This document shows positions 34,081 to 45,999 of a stretch of DNA of 64,000 bases, piece after piece; within the stretch, counting starts at the first letter, position 1; every line of letters begins with the position of its first letter. The notes under the pieces are model-generated. The model was given only the letters and a program-made list of their open reading frames with translations. It made no database searches and was not told the origin of the DNA. Origin of the DNA: Gnetum montanum. Taxonomy: Eukaryota > Streptophyta > Gnetopsida > Gnetales > Gnetaceae. The position numbers were made by a program, and so were the translations under genes. The DNA is taken from positions 362,708 to 426,707 of the forward strand of contig MNCI01002198.1 of NCBI GenBank assembly GCA_015680685.1, read 5' to 3'.

Positions 34081-34293
34081 GAGGTATTGGAACTTGAAAT
34101 AAGTGAAACATAGGTACACCCCAAAACTTATAGAAGTTTATAACTCAATGCTTCATAGTAAAATTGAACATGTGACCTAAGGTTAACCTAAGACCTGTAC
34201 CACTAAGCTAATTCATTATTTGAATATAGATACACTTAGTAAAATCGAACCTAAGACCTAAGGTTAACCTAAGACCCATACCACTAACCTACT
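34081..34293 (-). repeat. SINE-like element plus a duplicated head
   Basis: Minus strand full copy 34,213-34,081: TTAGCTTAGTGGT (box A), TGTTCAATTTT (box B), TTGAGTTATAAACTTCTATA, TTTTGGGGTGTACCTATGTT, ending CAAGTTCCAATACC. Immediately upstream, 34,293-34,234 repeats only the head, with box B GGTTCGATTTT, closer to the tRNA consensus. Confidence 0.65.
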
Positions 34294-34683
34294 TCATTAT
34301 TTGAATATAGATACACCTCCTCAAATTAATAGCTTGCAAATCCTGGCCACGTAACGGGGTGATTGCTGGACACATCCCTCATTGGTGTGGACAAAAATTT
34401 TGCCCGGATATCGCCCAAGAATGTGTTGAAATAAAAACCAAAAGAAAACATAAAGAGCAGCCTCCTAGAGACCAAGCACAGGAATGAGGGTGCCATGCAG
34501 CTTATTGGGTGGAAGAGCAGGTGGCCAGGCTCAGCATCTGCACCTTTAATTCCTTTAATTCATTCCTGGCTTGAATTTTTTAAACTTCTCGGTTTTTTAA
34601 ACTCAAAATTCTTGGCTTGAATTTGAAGCATCAGATAATCGTACGGGGAGAGCAGGAGAGTAGGGATCTTCTGAAAATTTGAA

Positions 34684-34820
34684 ATGCAGTCGCTTCAGCA
34701 GAAGGCGTCTGAATGGAGTGGCGTGTCTGAACAGGACGCCTTCGCAATCGATGAGGTCAACCTTTATCAAAGGCTTGGCCATCAAACCTTCGTTGCCCTT
34801 TCCACAGAATTCTACAACAG
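34684..34820 (+). CDS. GLB3: GLB3 exon 1 (coding)
   Basis: ATG at 34,684 opens [20 protein letters not shown] and ends within the Arg46 codon (tac aac ag|). The start matches the N-terminus of plant GLB3. The following bases are gcgcgttg: a GC dinucleotide at the donor position. Using the nearby GT (34,825) would put exon 2 out of frame, with an immediate stop. Confidence 0.92.
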
Positions 34821-37800
34821 GCGCGTTGTTATATTATAATTACTATATTATAATTACCACGGCGATTTCCTTTCTTCCAATTTCCACTTTCAGTCATTAC
34901 TCAAATATCGCACTTGTTCAGATCGTGTCGCAGATAACTTGGGTATTGGCTATCTAGCATTAGTAACTCGTGTGTACATGTTTTGGCCTCTAAATTCCCC
35001 GTGAGGTCCTTGCATTTGATACTGCTGATTCCTGAAAGGAAAATATGATTACATGAACCTACAGCGACCAGACTCTGGGATAGCTACCTATTATAGTATT
35101 ATCATATACGAATGTAGGCACCATCGTAATATTATTGCATTACTCTTGGCACGATACCGTCTGTGCCTTACTGCTTTGTTTATTTTTGTCTATATTCTTC
35201 AACTTGTTATTCTTAGCCACACATTTCTTGTCTAACTAGAATGTTATTTTCACAACAAATGACGTATCATGAATGATAATGACAAAAGTTGTTGTGTTCC
35301 TGTGGATTTTGAATCTCAATGAGTAATTTCTTTTATGTTTTGGTAAAATTCCTTTGAGTATGATGAACCTTAAGGATGCATTGTATGTTTAATTTCACCA
35401 GATACCCTGTCATCTGTAAGGGAGCCATAGTGTCGATACTTATACGGTAAGTTGAATGTGAAGATTTTCTGTTCATTAATTGCTATGACTTTTTGATGGC
35501 TTTTTGGATACGTAAAACTGCACAAAAAGAAACATAAACAAAAATCTCATTGTCACAAAATTTATATAATAACATTGGCTTTACTAAAAGTAGAGGTATT
35601 TCGGTGTTCGATTAACACTGTGGAGAAGGGTTGGGGCTGGACAGATCACTGATACGTACTAACAGTGGCTTTCACTTCAATAATGGTATCAAAATATAAA
35701 TATGCATGCTATAAGTTGAAGAGTGTGACTTAATGGTAAAGAGTAAAATCAAATATGTGTGTGAAAAGGAACTCGAAAGATATGAACCTAAATTAAAGTT
35801 TTGAGAAGACTCAGGTAATTTATATTGAAAACAAATTTTTTTGTCATGCCTTTTGAATGATAAGTTGCTGCCTCATAGCTTTTTGTTAGTGTAAACATTT
35901 TACTATAAATTGCACATTAGAATTAATTAAAAGGGACCACATGACCATGTATAAACCTTGCTACAAACTTTTGGAAAATAATTGTACCCTGAAATGCTGT
36001 CAAAGAACAAACAAAGAGCAAATAATCACAACTATATTGCACTGTTATAGTCATGATTATTTTAATTACCAATCCTACAGGTATAATGCTAACTCTTACT
36101 TCTAGATTACATTCATATGAATATGAAATATGTGAACATTGTTAATACCGTTACGTTGTTCACCTTCATGTTCATAAAGGGTTGAATTGCAAGTTTGCGT
36201 ACTTTTCAATGGTTCGTTTCAAAACATTCTAGACTTCAGGAATAATAAGTCATAAAATCAATGCCTTAAGGACATACAGAATTGTAATATATTGTATAAT
36301 CAGTTCAAGTTGACAGGGTTCTATGTCCTAAGGAGATATGATGCCAAACTTAAATATGCTTTTATATTTCATTACTTCGTTAGTAACCAACATAAGGTGA
36401 TACAAATAAATAAATGTTTGGTTTTTAATGCAATGGGACATAGAGCTGAAATATTGTTGGTATAATCTGAAGAATCTGAACCAATAAACAAGAAGTATGA
36501 ATGCCAATGCAGAAAACCTCTTGATCATAGCTTGCCATAGGTTGCCATCTCAATTTGCAAATGGACAACAAAGATGAATACAAAATATGTCTGACATATT
36601 TCATCTCAGAAAGGATTGTGTTTTCATAAGTGATTCTAGTACTGTGAAATCATACCTTACCAGTGAACTGTAGATCTATTAGTTAGGGAAGGGCTAACAC
36701 AGAAGAATGTCTAAATAACAAAATGACAGAATTTAAAATGAACACTTAAGCATTGATCATAATTGTATGTTAATTTCTAGCATTAAAAAGATGTGAACAT
36801 TCTATGAAAATGGAATCAATGCTTTATTCATAGATGCTTTATTTAGCATCTTGGACATGGATTAGCGGAAGTTGAGGAATTAATAGAATTTTCAGTGTTT
36901 TGGGAGCATGTGTGATCTATGATACTTTGGTAGGTAAGATGTTGAAAGTTTTGAGGACACTCATAGCCAACTAGATATAGTATGGCGGGTAATGCAAAAG
37001 GCTAGAGAGAGGATGATATCTATTGAATAAGGTTTGATTTCCCGAGTCTCTGAAACTAACAAGATTGTAAGCTGAAAGTTAAATGTTATGGCTGGGTCTG
37101 AACCATCCTCTTTTAAGATGGGATGCATGTTTAGGGCATCCTAGATCATGCCCTTTGGTCTATGTTTAATATCATACAAAATTCTTGAAGGTACTTGAAA
37201 TCTATTGGTTAATTAGTCAAATCGTATGTTTGACTATTTACAACTTTTTGAATCAGAACTTTTAACTTATCAATCTTTAACCAATTGAAGAAGCTGATGC
37301 ACTCATCATTGATTTAACTGTTCAGAAAAGAAAAAATAGAAGGTTCTAAATATTCCTTATGATATTTTACTGAAATACTGGCTAGTTATGGGTTGAACAT
37401 CTATGACAGCAATGAGCCTAATATACATGTAAATTTGTACTTGAACTGTTGAAGTTAATTGGTAGATGTATTGTGAGTACAGGAAATCTGGTAGCAAATA
37501 CTGTGCTACAAATCGTTTAGTATAATTTCTGCTAACTTAGCTCTAAGCTCATGGGCTGTGTGTATTGTACTTTTGCATACTGTTTGACTAGGTCTCCTTA
37601 TCTGTAGCTATCTTTAGGGTGATTTTCCTGTTGAGAGTTGGTTATAGGAACAATAAAAATCATAGATGGTGAAATCATGGGACATTGTTTCTGAGGTTTT
37701 TACCTTTACATGAGCCAGTGTATTTCTAATTAGACTTCTATTGCCAAAGGTCCTTCGTATGGTCTTGTTTTATGCTATTTTATTTTTTATAGCTCAATTT

Positions 37801-40800
37801 AGTCTTCATTGGAAAGCTTTTATATACGTACTTAAACCACATTGCTGATAGGCTTTTACTTTTGTTGTTTTATGCAGGGTCTATGAAGATGACCAAGAAT
37901 GGTTTCGTTCTATCTTTGGAAACTCAAGAAAAGAAGATGCTATCCAAAATCAGTATGAATTCCTTATCCAGAGAATGGGGGGGCCATCTCTGTACTCCCA
38001 ACGAAAAGGTGTGCAATATAACATTCATTTTTTTTCCAAAAAAGAGAATCCATTTAGAAAAGTTAACTTATTCATCATGTTGAAAGTACAAATCTGCTAA
38101 CCTGTAAGGATAGGGATTTTTCTTAGTTTTCTGTCAATTTAAGAGGAGGCCTCTTGTCACTTTTTGCTCCCAATTTAATGCATAATGGTTTTCATGTGTT
38201 TTCTCATTACTAATATTTTCTCTTTTTTTTTTTATGAGAAAATGTTTGGAATCATATTACAAAGCAGTTTGAAATAAGAACTGTACAGTCAAGATATATT
38301 TTATACACCACATGGCCACGTGGGGGTGGGGGTGGGGGGTGGTGGTGTGTAGACAGGACACCACACCACCCACCACACCACCACACCACCACACCAGAAG
38401 ACCCTAAGTGTGGCCAGACCATTGGCCCTCAAAAATCTTTCAAAAACAGAACCCCAACCCAACAACCAACCACCCAAGACTCAGGGCCTCATGAACCACC
38501 CCACACATTCCCAACAGCCAGGAGACAAGACAAAAGAAGTTTAAAAAACAATCTGTGGGACCCCCAGATCCCCCCAGAGACCAGACCCACTACAAATGTG
38601 AGCAGATTTAGACAGGTGCAATTAGGAATTTCCTAATTGTGGATATCATTACTAATATTTTCAGTTGTGATCTGTCAGTCATTTCTCTTAGTTAATTTTA
38701 CTAGATGAGCTGTTAACATATCATAGAATACATCATTATTGCATTTAACATTCATATGATTCACCCTAATAAATTCCTTTAAACTATAGAGCATCAATGA
38801 AGAATTAAAATTACTTCTATCATCATCAACAATGGTAGATAACAATTCAAATTCCTGCTGTTTTTTAGTGACTGTCAAAGTATTATTCTCATAATAAAAA
38901 ATAACTATTATCATAGTTCCAAGGTCTACTAAGAATAATATGAGCACAATCAATAGGTCTACCGTGCTGTTCAAAATATTTGAAACATTTCCTATCCCAT
39001 CATTTGGCTGCTAATCCTTCAAGTTTACTCTCAACAATGTGAATCATGGACTCACTCGAAATTTGCTCAATGAGAAAATATTTATTCACAACTCTTAGCC
39101 ATGAAAGAAAGAAATCTATATCCTCAACACCTTTGAAGATATGAATATCAACATGAGGAACTCTTAAAGCACTTCTGAAGATTTTTACAATTCTATCACT
39201 AGCATTTTCTTTGCTAGTGTGATTGAAAGGAAATATTTGTTTGTACCTTTGAGTTCTAGATTCTTCTCGTTTTGGAGCTCTCTGATCACTTCTTCTTCTT
39301 GCTATTTGCATAGATGTAAAAGGGGTTTCTTCTTCAATCTCTTCCTCAGGTCTTCTTGAAGTTTCTTCAAAGTCTTGGTGTCTACTAGCCAATAACCTCA
39401 TAATGACTTTTTGCATTTTAGCCATAAAAGCTTTAAATGAAGCCTTGAGCCCTTCAAGTTATTGTCAAATCTCTTGATTAGTCTTCTTCTTAGGAGCCAT
39501 ACCTTCCATAAGTCTAAATGCAAAATCTTAAAGAAAGAAAATGATATCCTCAAACAATTTCTTTCAATCCAAGGAAAAGACACTAGGCTTTAACATAGAA
39601 GTGCAATTTTGAAGCAATTTACTTCAAATACTAGTCCTTCTAGCAAATTGGTGCTCATATATCACAGAAGCAACTTAATCTCACAAAGATCAAAGCAATT
39701 CTTACCAATATTAGGTAATTCAAACTTTAAGTAGATGCAAATCATACCAGCTCTTCAAAATTCTTTCAAATTTTGATGAAAATCAACAACTCTAGGTGTG
39801 GTTGCCTCCAAACCAATGCTCTACTACCAATTTGATAAGAAGCATGCCTCAATAGACCCTAAAAGGGTGCAATTCCACCCTTTTCCAAGCAAAACTAGCT
39901 TAGAAAACAAGAATACAAGGAAATGGAGGAACTCTCCCTCTGTTAACCAAATATATCATCAATGAGTAAAGTTCCACTCAACTTTCCCAAGGATCTTAGA
40001 GGTCACACATGTCTGCTCTCAATCCCTCAATTTTGCTCACACTTAGAGCATACAAGCTCAAGACAAGATAACACTCATAGGAGACTCTTCACCTCCCTTA
40101 GCCTACAATATCTCTCCCTCAAGTGCTCTCACTCTTGTCTCTTACTTTACCTCAGGCTCTTTTATCTTTCCTTTGGACCTTAGACATCCGTTTATAACTG
40201 CTGGAATGACTCTTGGACTTTCTTAATTGTTGGTCTTCTTTCGAAAATTCATGCACTTTTTGAAAAATCAATTTTTTCTAGACTGCAAGTGACTACAACA
40301 TGCACTCCATCACACTTCCTAGCTTGCAACTTGCAATATGCTCATACTAGTAAAACTTCCCATTTTCTGCCTATATTTCTCTCCTATGACGAATTGCTGC
40401 ATGTAACCTTGGATTGTGACTGTGCTATGACTTGCAGCAGCCCATAACTTGCTGTCCAACACAAGAAGGCAATTCTTCACTTTCTTTTGATTGCGACTGA
40501 CTGCAGCTCACAATAGCCTACAACTCCTCACTGTAGACCATAAGACCTCTGATAGGAAGGTGAAGTTGATGTAGCTACAGAATATTGGAAGACCAGATGT
40601 GCAGACAATTCCCGAGCCAGAACCTTGTTGAAGTGGAATATGTAATGAAAGATATGGAGAATATGTTCCACATTATCCAAATGAAGCATAATGTTGAAAC
40701 AATATACGGGATCGGAAGAAGTGTTGAGCAGGAAAGATGAAGAATTAATATTATTAGAAATTGAAAAGAATGAACAAGAAAAGAAGATTCCGTCTTGTAG

Positions 40801-43800
40801 GATTGAATGTTAAAAATTGAAAATTGAAGCTCAACAGTTGAAAGACAAAATGCTAAAGGAAACGGAGAGAAAGGTTAGGACTACCTAGCTTATGGAGAAA
40901 ATCAAATTAAACATGTTGCAGTACTATGAGATAGAGGGAATGCAAATGACTCCAACAAATCAACCAAGTGCAAGTAATGTCAAATCCAGACTTGGTGGAG
41001 GTTTTCCAAAAACAAAGCAGACCAAACCTACTAACCCTGTTACCCCAGGAAGTGCTTTGGAAATGCTAGTGATAAAAATTAGTCGTGTAAGTGTCCAAAT
41101 AGGACTGTTTGTCAGTTTTGTCAAGTGTGTTTTTTGTGCTCGGTTTGTGTGTTTTAGATGTGATCAATTTTGTATTGGTGAAGGAGATCAAATGTGCTTG
41201 AGTTAGGCAGGGCGACACTTTGATGTTCTAAAACAAATTTTGTGTAAGAGTGTTCACTTTTGATGAAGGAACATGCAGTCTGTGTCTATTTTTTTGTGGT
41301 ATCTTCCATGTTGACGGTAAATGTTGTGTTTGTTAGTTACATATCTGTGTAAAAGGCCCTTGATATGATAGAACGATGGCATTCCTCTGTGGATATGAAG
41401 AGTCTTTGTCTATGATTCCAACTATGTGTTTTCTAAAATTCTTTATAAAATTAGGGGAGATGTGAGATGGTTTAAATTGCTTGTGTCTAACCAGCACAAG
41501 TCCCTTGCCATCACATATTAAATTTAACAAAAAAATGCACTCAATATAGAATTTTAGAACAATAAATGAATTTTAAAAAAACTATTTTTAAGATTGAAGG
41601 GGAGTCTTGAACCTATACTGAAAAAACACTATATGTCAGTCTTAACATAGGTATTTTCCTATTTAATAATGAAAACAAAAACCCAAATGGAAGGGCGCAT
41701 CCAATAAACAAATAAGTTGCAATTACCCATACAAGTTATAAAGGAATCACCTCGAATCACCTTGTATAACAAAGATATATACAACATAAACACTAGAGTC
41801 TGTGTAAAGTGAGGACTGAAGATGACGAGGCCCAAGTTGCATGGGAGTTAGGCACCTGTAGGAAGCATGATGCTCATAGGTTAACAATGGAGAGTGAAGA
41901 CGTGTGTCACTAGAAAAGACACATGGGGGAGAGAAATAGTGCACAAACAGAGAAGTGGAAATCTGTACCATAAGAACCAAGTCCAGTATCAGGTGAGACA
42001 CTTGAGAAGGAGTGTGAATCAAGTCCATTTGGCAACCATGACTTATCAACCAATGACATGAAACCATCATTCATGCTTGAATCCATAGGATGGAAACCAA
42101 ATCGTGAGATAAATAGAGAAGTTGAAGTCTATCCGTCTAGAGAACTAAAGATGTGAACCAACTTGTAGTAGAGAATGGAAACCATGCTGTAAGGAATATA
42201 GATGGAATGACAATAGAACCATTCATAGTGTTTAAGACCACCATGCAATGTCGCACACTCCTAACTGAGAGAGTTGTGTGAGCAAAGGAGATTCCTCAGA
42301 TGAAGGAATGAATGATGTAAAAGACAACATGAAACATAAAACAAAGAAGATTGCATGGAAGAGTGCAACACTAAAAAGCCCATGGGAGTTCAAAGATTCT
42401 GGTAGTTAACTGGAAAGTGGAAGTTCCAAAGAAATGGAACAATAATGACAATATAGAACATCAACCAGACAAAATTGCACAGAAGAGTGCAACACTACAA
42501 AAGCCCACAGGAGAATGAATATTTTGTTAATTAAATGGAAGGTGCAAGTTTGAAAGAAATAGAACAATAACGATTCATTTGTACATAACAGATGAAATCA
42601 TAATGTTAGTATATAGAAATGTAATTGCAATTTTGATATCGATCTTGACGGGGATAATATTTTGATCCTTTTAATCAATTCAACACTATAAGATCTTTCT
42701 TTTATCAATTTGTTAGATTGCATCAAGTTGAAAAAATGTTACCAACAAACAATTTCATGGTTGGAGCATGTCAAAGTGAATGAGGACAAAATACAGGTAC
42801 GTGGACTTGGGCTTAGCATCCTCCATAGACTAGATGTGGGTGAGATTATGCTTTGGAGGTGTGATGCATTTGCACCTTTGCCTTCCATTCCATAGTGAGC
42901 CAAGGTTTCTTTTTCTTGAATAGGCAAAAGGTTCAAAACTTGAAAGTGTATGGAATACAGTAACACTGCAAGGTCAACGACCATCCTAAAGCAACGAATC
43001 TCTTGCTAATCTCTAATAATTTAGCCAGTGGGATAACTACAGGTGATGGAACAATTTGTTTTCTTGTTGAGGCTTGATGAATAATGTACCAGAAACATGT
43101 TAAAACTGGCGAAGTGTTGTCCTGTTGGGATATAGGAGGAACTGACTTCTTTAATGTATTAACCCATCGTAATTTAACTCATTGAAAAGGCCTGTACATT
43201 GTTGCATGGAGCCTATGGAGGTGATTATCTCTCTTCTATATATGATATGCCTCATAATAACTTTTATCAAGATCTCTCATTTGCTGCATCCATGGCCTCA
43301 TAAATGGCTTCCTATAGGGCATTTACCTCCTTCAACGGTATGTAGTACATGAACCAGAGGCCCCTAAACCTATGAAAATAAATTACCTAAAAATGTTGAC
43401 TTAAAACCTATGAACTTTAAGCTCCTGTGGAATTCCTGGATTTGCTTCAAATCTTAATTTTATAGTTAACAAAATTATTTCTTTACTGGTTCACAAAAAT
43501 CATGAAGTTTAGGACAAAATAAAATTTGAGAACAATTAAATGTTATGGATGCTTGACTGTCTGCTTGAAATAAACACTGAACTTGTTCTTACTAAGTGAT
43601 TATTGGTCATATCTCTTTGTATACTTCTGGTTAGTCTTCTAAATATTTTCCCTGCTCAATATCAAAACATTAATATATGTTCATCCCTAAAAGATGAATT
43701 CTTCCTGTTATACCCTTGTGGTCATTGGGCTAAAGTGCAGGCTACTGATGAATTCGTCTATTTTAATTGACTCAGAAAAGGAAAAAAATAAGTGACCATT

Positions 43801-45722
43801 AGTGAAGTTAAGAGTTCTGTGGATATTCTTGTGTTCTTTCTACCATGTTCATGAAAATGGATGATTGTTCACAAGGAATGACATTTCCAAACCAGATATG
43901 TTCCGTGAGGTGTTTGTCATGTGAAACATCATGGGGTAATGAATACGGAATGGTGCACATGACAGCACGTAGGAGATATATATGAACTGAAGGCCCTTGA
44001 ATTATGATGAGAAAAAGTCATGCAGCAAACAAACGTATGTATATACTTTCTTAATGAATGGGAGCAGCCCCTGCATCCGCTGGTTAAGTTGAAATACATC
44101 TACATTGAAAATATGCCTTTATTGTTGAAACTTTTCTTAAAGAATTTTGTAAAGATAACTATTATTTATATTATGGATTTTACTAAAGTGTTTGCCTTGG
44201 ATAAACATGATTAGCAAAAGAGAACTCATATCTTTTATCCTTAACAAGTGGGATAGGCCTCCAGTGATGGTTAATGCAACTTTATTATTTTTAACTTTAC
44301 ATCTTTAACCATACTTGGCTCTCTCCTGTATTTTGTAACTGATTTGAATGCAACATTGAACATTCAATAATTTGCATTCAGCTGAATAGCATCTTTACTG
44401 AAGGTGCCAACGCTTCAGAAGGTTTGAAGAGAACCGAGCAAATGTATGTTAGAAAAGTTGTAATGTTGGAGCAGTTTAGTGAGAAGTTAATAACTGATGA
44501 ATTACTAATGCTGATGGTAAATTCATTGCATTATTGGAAAAGTCTTCAATGACCTAAAAAAGTACAACGTAGGCTTTGACTCTAGGATGGAAGAACGTAG
44601 GATATGATGATATGCTTATATGATGGAAGAACAGTATTGTTTACAAGGGCATATAGTCAAAGCATACATTGTCCATGTTCCTCACTATTTCTATAAGCAT
44701 AAGATATTGAAAGACTGATACATGATGGAAAAAGCTAGTGGTATATTTAATTAGCAGTTGGGAAAATTAAAAATTAAGGCATTTTACATTTAGAAGAAGA
44801 GCCTTTGTATCTATTGGACAGAATGAATTTCAGCTACTTCTTTTTGCACAAGTTCATTATACCTTAGCATAAACCTTTGGGTCGAACCTTGAGCTCACAG
44901 AATGCACCGATCTATGGGCAGAGAAATCAGGTAACAAACGAGGATCAGAGAATAATGTTTTATAAAATTAGGAGAAAACAGGAAAGGGCGATTGGATTAC
45001 TTGTGCTATGATGTGAATTTGTTTAAGTTGCTATTTTGTATAATATTTGAAAGAACACCATTTTATGAAATAGTGGCTGAAACAGTGCTATACTGTATAA
45101 TTTGTTTTATACCAGTTGATGCCTAACAGAACTTGAAAATATTATTTGGAGACATCTTGTAATTGTTTGCCAAAGTGCAAAGGTATTAAACTGGTTTGAA
45201 TATGTAGACCTGCTTACGTCCTCATAAGAGTTGTAATATAATATTTTCGAATTAAGGAACGTTGGATTTTTGAAGCTTTTAATAATTAGCTACGTGTGAG
45301 TTCATTCCACATTCTGGTTAATTGGCATCTTCAGCTCAAATGGTTGCTTGAGTAATTTATGCTTCTGATAGATTGATGATAAAACTTTTTTATATTTACT
45401 CTAGGTCATCCAGCTTTGATAGGACGCCACCGGCCATTCCCTGTAACAAGAGAGGCAGCAACAAGGTGGCTTCAGCATATGCAGAAGGCATTAGATGCTA
45501 TTCCAACAATTGACTCAGATTCGAAAGTTCGAATGTTCAATTTTTTCAGGTAACGTGAACAACGCTGAACTTAAGCTACTATGGAATTTAGATGTTGGAT
45601 ATAATTTATGATTTGAATTTTGCATTTGTGCTTCTAGGCATACTGCTTTCTTTCTTGTGGCCGGCAATGAAATGATGAAATCACAGCAGACAGATTGTCA
45701 AAATGTTCGGCACCGGCCTTGA
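34684..45722 (+). CDS. GLB3: 2-on-2 (truncated, group 2) haemoglobin, GLB3 type, four exons
   Basis: Join of 34,684-34,820, 37,878-38,008, 45,405-45,549 and 45,638-45,722 gives 498 nt, 165 residues, no internal stop. Compared with Arabidopsis GLB3 (about 175 aa) the protein aligns from MQSLQQKAS to [11 protein letters not shown]; the C-terminal tail is shorter. Visible haem-pocket residues by family comparison: Tyr44 (B10) in EFYNRVY, proximal His98 (F8) in LIGRHRPF, Trp111 (G8) in [15 protein letters not shown] and QRMGGP..YSQRKGHPA are highly conserved plant trHb2 signatures. Plant trHb2 proteins bind O2 and NO with a 2-on-2 fold; the physiological role is unsettled. Intron phases are 2, 1, 2. 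Intron 1 needs a GC donor. No transit peptide is evident, suggesting cytosol. It looks intact, unlike everything around it; expression cannot be judged here. Confidence 0.93.
34821..37877 (+). other. GLB3: GLB3 intron 1 (3,057 bp, GC-AG)
   Basis: Donor AACAG|GCGCGT, acceptor a clear pyrimidine tract tttgttgttttatgcag|G. I see no recognisable transposon protein inside; AT-rich throughout. Confidence 0.8.
37878..38008 (+). CDS. GLB3: GLB3 exon 2
   Basis: Begins [30 protein letters not shown], then [20 protein letters not shown] and QRK, ending caacgaaaag|gtgtgc with a normal GT donor, phase 1. Carries part of the C/D-E helix region of the globin fold. Confidence 0.95.
38325..38400. repeat. G/T-rich then C/A-rich simple sequence with inverted symmetry
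   Basis: gggggtgggggtggggggtggtggtgtg is followed after about 10 bases by caccacaccacccaccacaccacc. The two halves are complementary, so a long imperfect hairpin is possible. Lies near the start of intron 2. Confidence 0.75.
38660..39425 (-). pseudogene. gag fragment of an LTR retrotransposon in intron 2
   Basis: Minus strand open frame of 141 codons (39,425-39,000) starts [20 protein letters not shown], has an acidic/basic linker and ends with the gypsy gag-like segment [40 protein letters not shown] and [10 protein letters not shown] (compare the usual F-x-G...FL-W...E..F pattern). Continuation to 38,675 is in broken frames. The remainder of the element to the left is absent. Confidence 0.65.
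39820..39834 (-). promoter_or_regulatory. Degenerate initiator-Met-type PBS
   Basis: Minus strand TTGGTAGTAGAGCATTGG follows the ...TATCA end of an LTR; close to TGGTATCAGAGC, the common tRNA-iMet PBS. Fits a gypsy or copia element read leftward into the gag fragment. Confidence 0.55.
39834..40550 (-). repeat. LTR (5' end of the intron-2 retrotransposon), outer border unresolved
   Basis: On the plus strand it begins TGATAAGAAGCATGCC, the complement of an LTR 3' end. Minus-strand TATA box GTTATAAACGG at about 40,189-40,199. The outer boundary near 40,550 is a guess; no second LTR copy or target duplication was found. Confidence 0.5.
40690..41217 (+). pseudogene. Unidentified coiled-coil plus Cys-rich coding remnant
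   Basis: Frames around 40,700-40,880 read [20 protein letters not shown] and [16 protein letters not shown], strongly helical. An open frame 40,892-41,206 then gives [20 protein letters not shown], a basic [18 protein letters not shown] and a Cys-rich end. In the +1 frame the same end reads [20 protein letters not shown], with regular C-x2-C spacing, suggesting a frameshift. I do not recognise the family; a transposase or retroelement fragment inside the intron is likeliest. Confidence 0.35.
42355..42585. repeat. Local tandem repeat, ~128-bp period, two diverged copies
   Basis: gagtgcaacactaaaaagccca at about 42,361 recurs as gagtgcaacactacaaaagccca at about 42,488; both continue with ...taactggaaagtggaagtt / taaatggaaggtgcaagtt and gaaatggaacaataa / gaaatagaacaataa. 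Confidence 0.7.
45405..45549 (+). CDS. GLB3: GLB3 exon 3
   Basis: [20 protein letters not shown], then [20 protein letters not shown] and KVRMFNFF(R); ends ttcag|gtaacg, phase 2. Contains the proximal haem-ligand His98 and Trp111 (G8). Confidence 0.96.
45638..45722 (+). CDS. GLB3: GLB3 exon 4 and stop
   Basis: (R)[20 protein letters not shown] then QNVRHRP and TGA at 45,720-45,722. The core motif [11 protein letters not shown] is conserved; the tail is about ten residues shorter than in Arabidopsis and differs in sequence. Intron 3 is only 88 bp (45,550-45,637). Confidence 0.93.
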
Positions 45723-45990
45723 AATCCATTCATGAAGAAAATGCTTCGATTATTAAGGATAAAATGTCTTACTTTTTCTGAAATTTCAGAAACCAACCTG
45801 AAAATCTAGACGTGCACTGCAGTTTCTTTTAAGTTTTAGTTTTAATATTATTTATTAGGCTCCATGGTTGGCATGTTAATATAAAGAGTTGCAGAAGGGG
45901 TTGAACAATGGAAAAAACTTAGGTAGCTCATGAAAAGGGTTTTGTCACATACTTAAATGCTAGCAACATGGTAGTAATTATAAATAACTA
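45723..45990 (+). other. GLB3: Probable GLB3 3' UTR
   Basis: No gene seen before the decayed LINE starts. AAUAAA-like words are weak here; aaataaag occurs at about 46,064, inside the LINE-like area. Confidence 0.4.
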
Positions 45991-45999
45991 GTATTTCAA

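Larger units (their letters stand above)
32280..34683. other. Upstream region of the haemoglobin gene; repeats only
   Basis: No other gene recognised. It contains SINE-like copies (32,632-32,790; 34,081-34,293) and a dispersed TATA-containing repeat (32,800-33,060). The last 350 bp before the haemoglobin ATG are less repetitive and presumably hold its promoter and 5' UTR; I see no clear TATA box there. A short word (ggcttgaattt) occurs twice at about 34,568 and 34,614. Confidence 0.6.
38009..45404 (+). other. GLB3: GLB3 intron 2 (7,396 bp, GT-AG)
   Basis: Large intron containing a simple-sequence hairpin (38,325-38,400), a minus-strand LTR-retrotransposon remnant (38,660 to about 40,550), a coiled-coil/Cys-rich segment (40,690-41,217), a local tandem repeat (42,355-42,585) and otherwise AT-rich sequence with no gene recognised (42,600-45,400). 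Acceptor tttactctag|GTCATC. Confidence 0.85.

Noticed and set aside
34199-34211. tRNA gene
   Set aside because: Box A/B-like motifs are present but no cloverleaf or acceptor stem can be formed; fits a SINE head.
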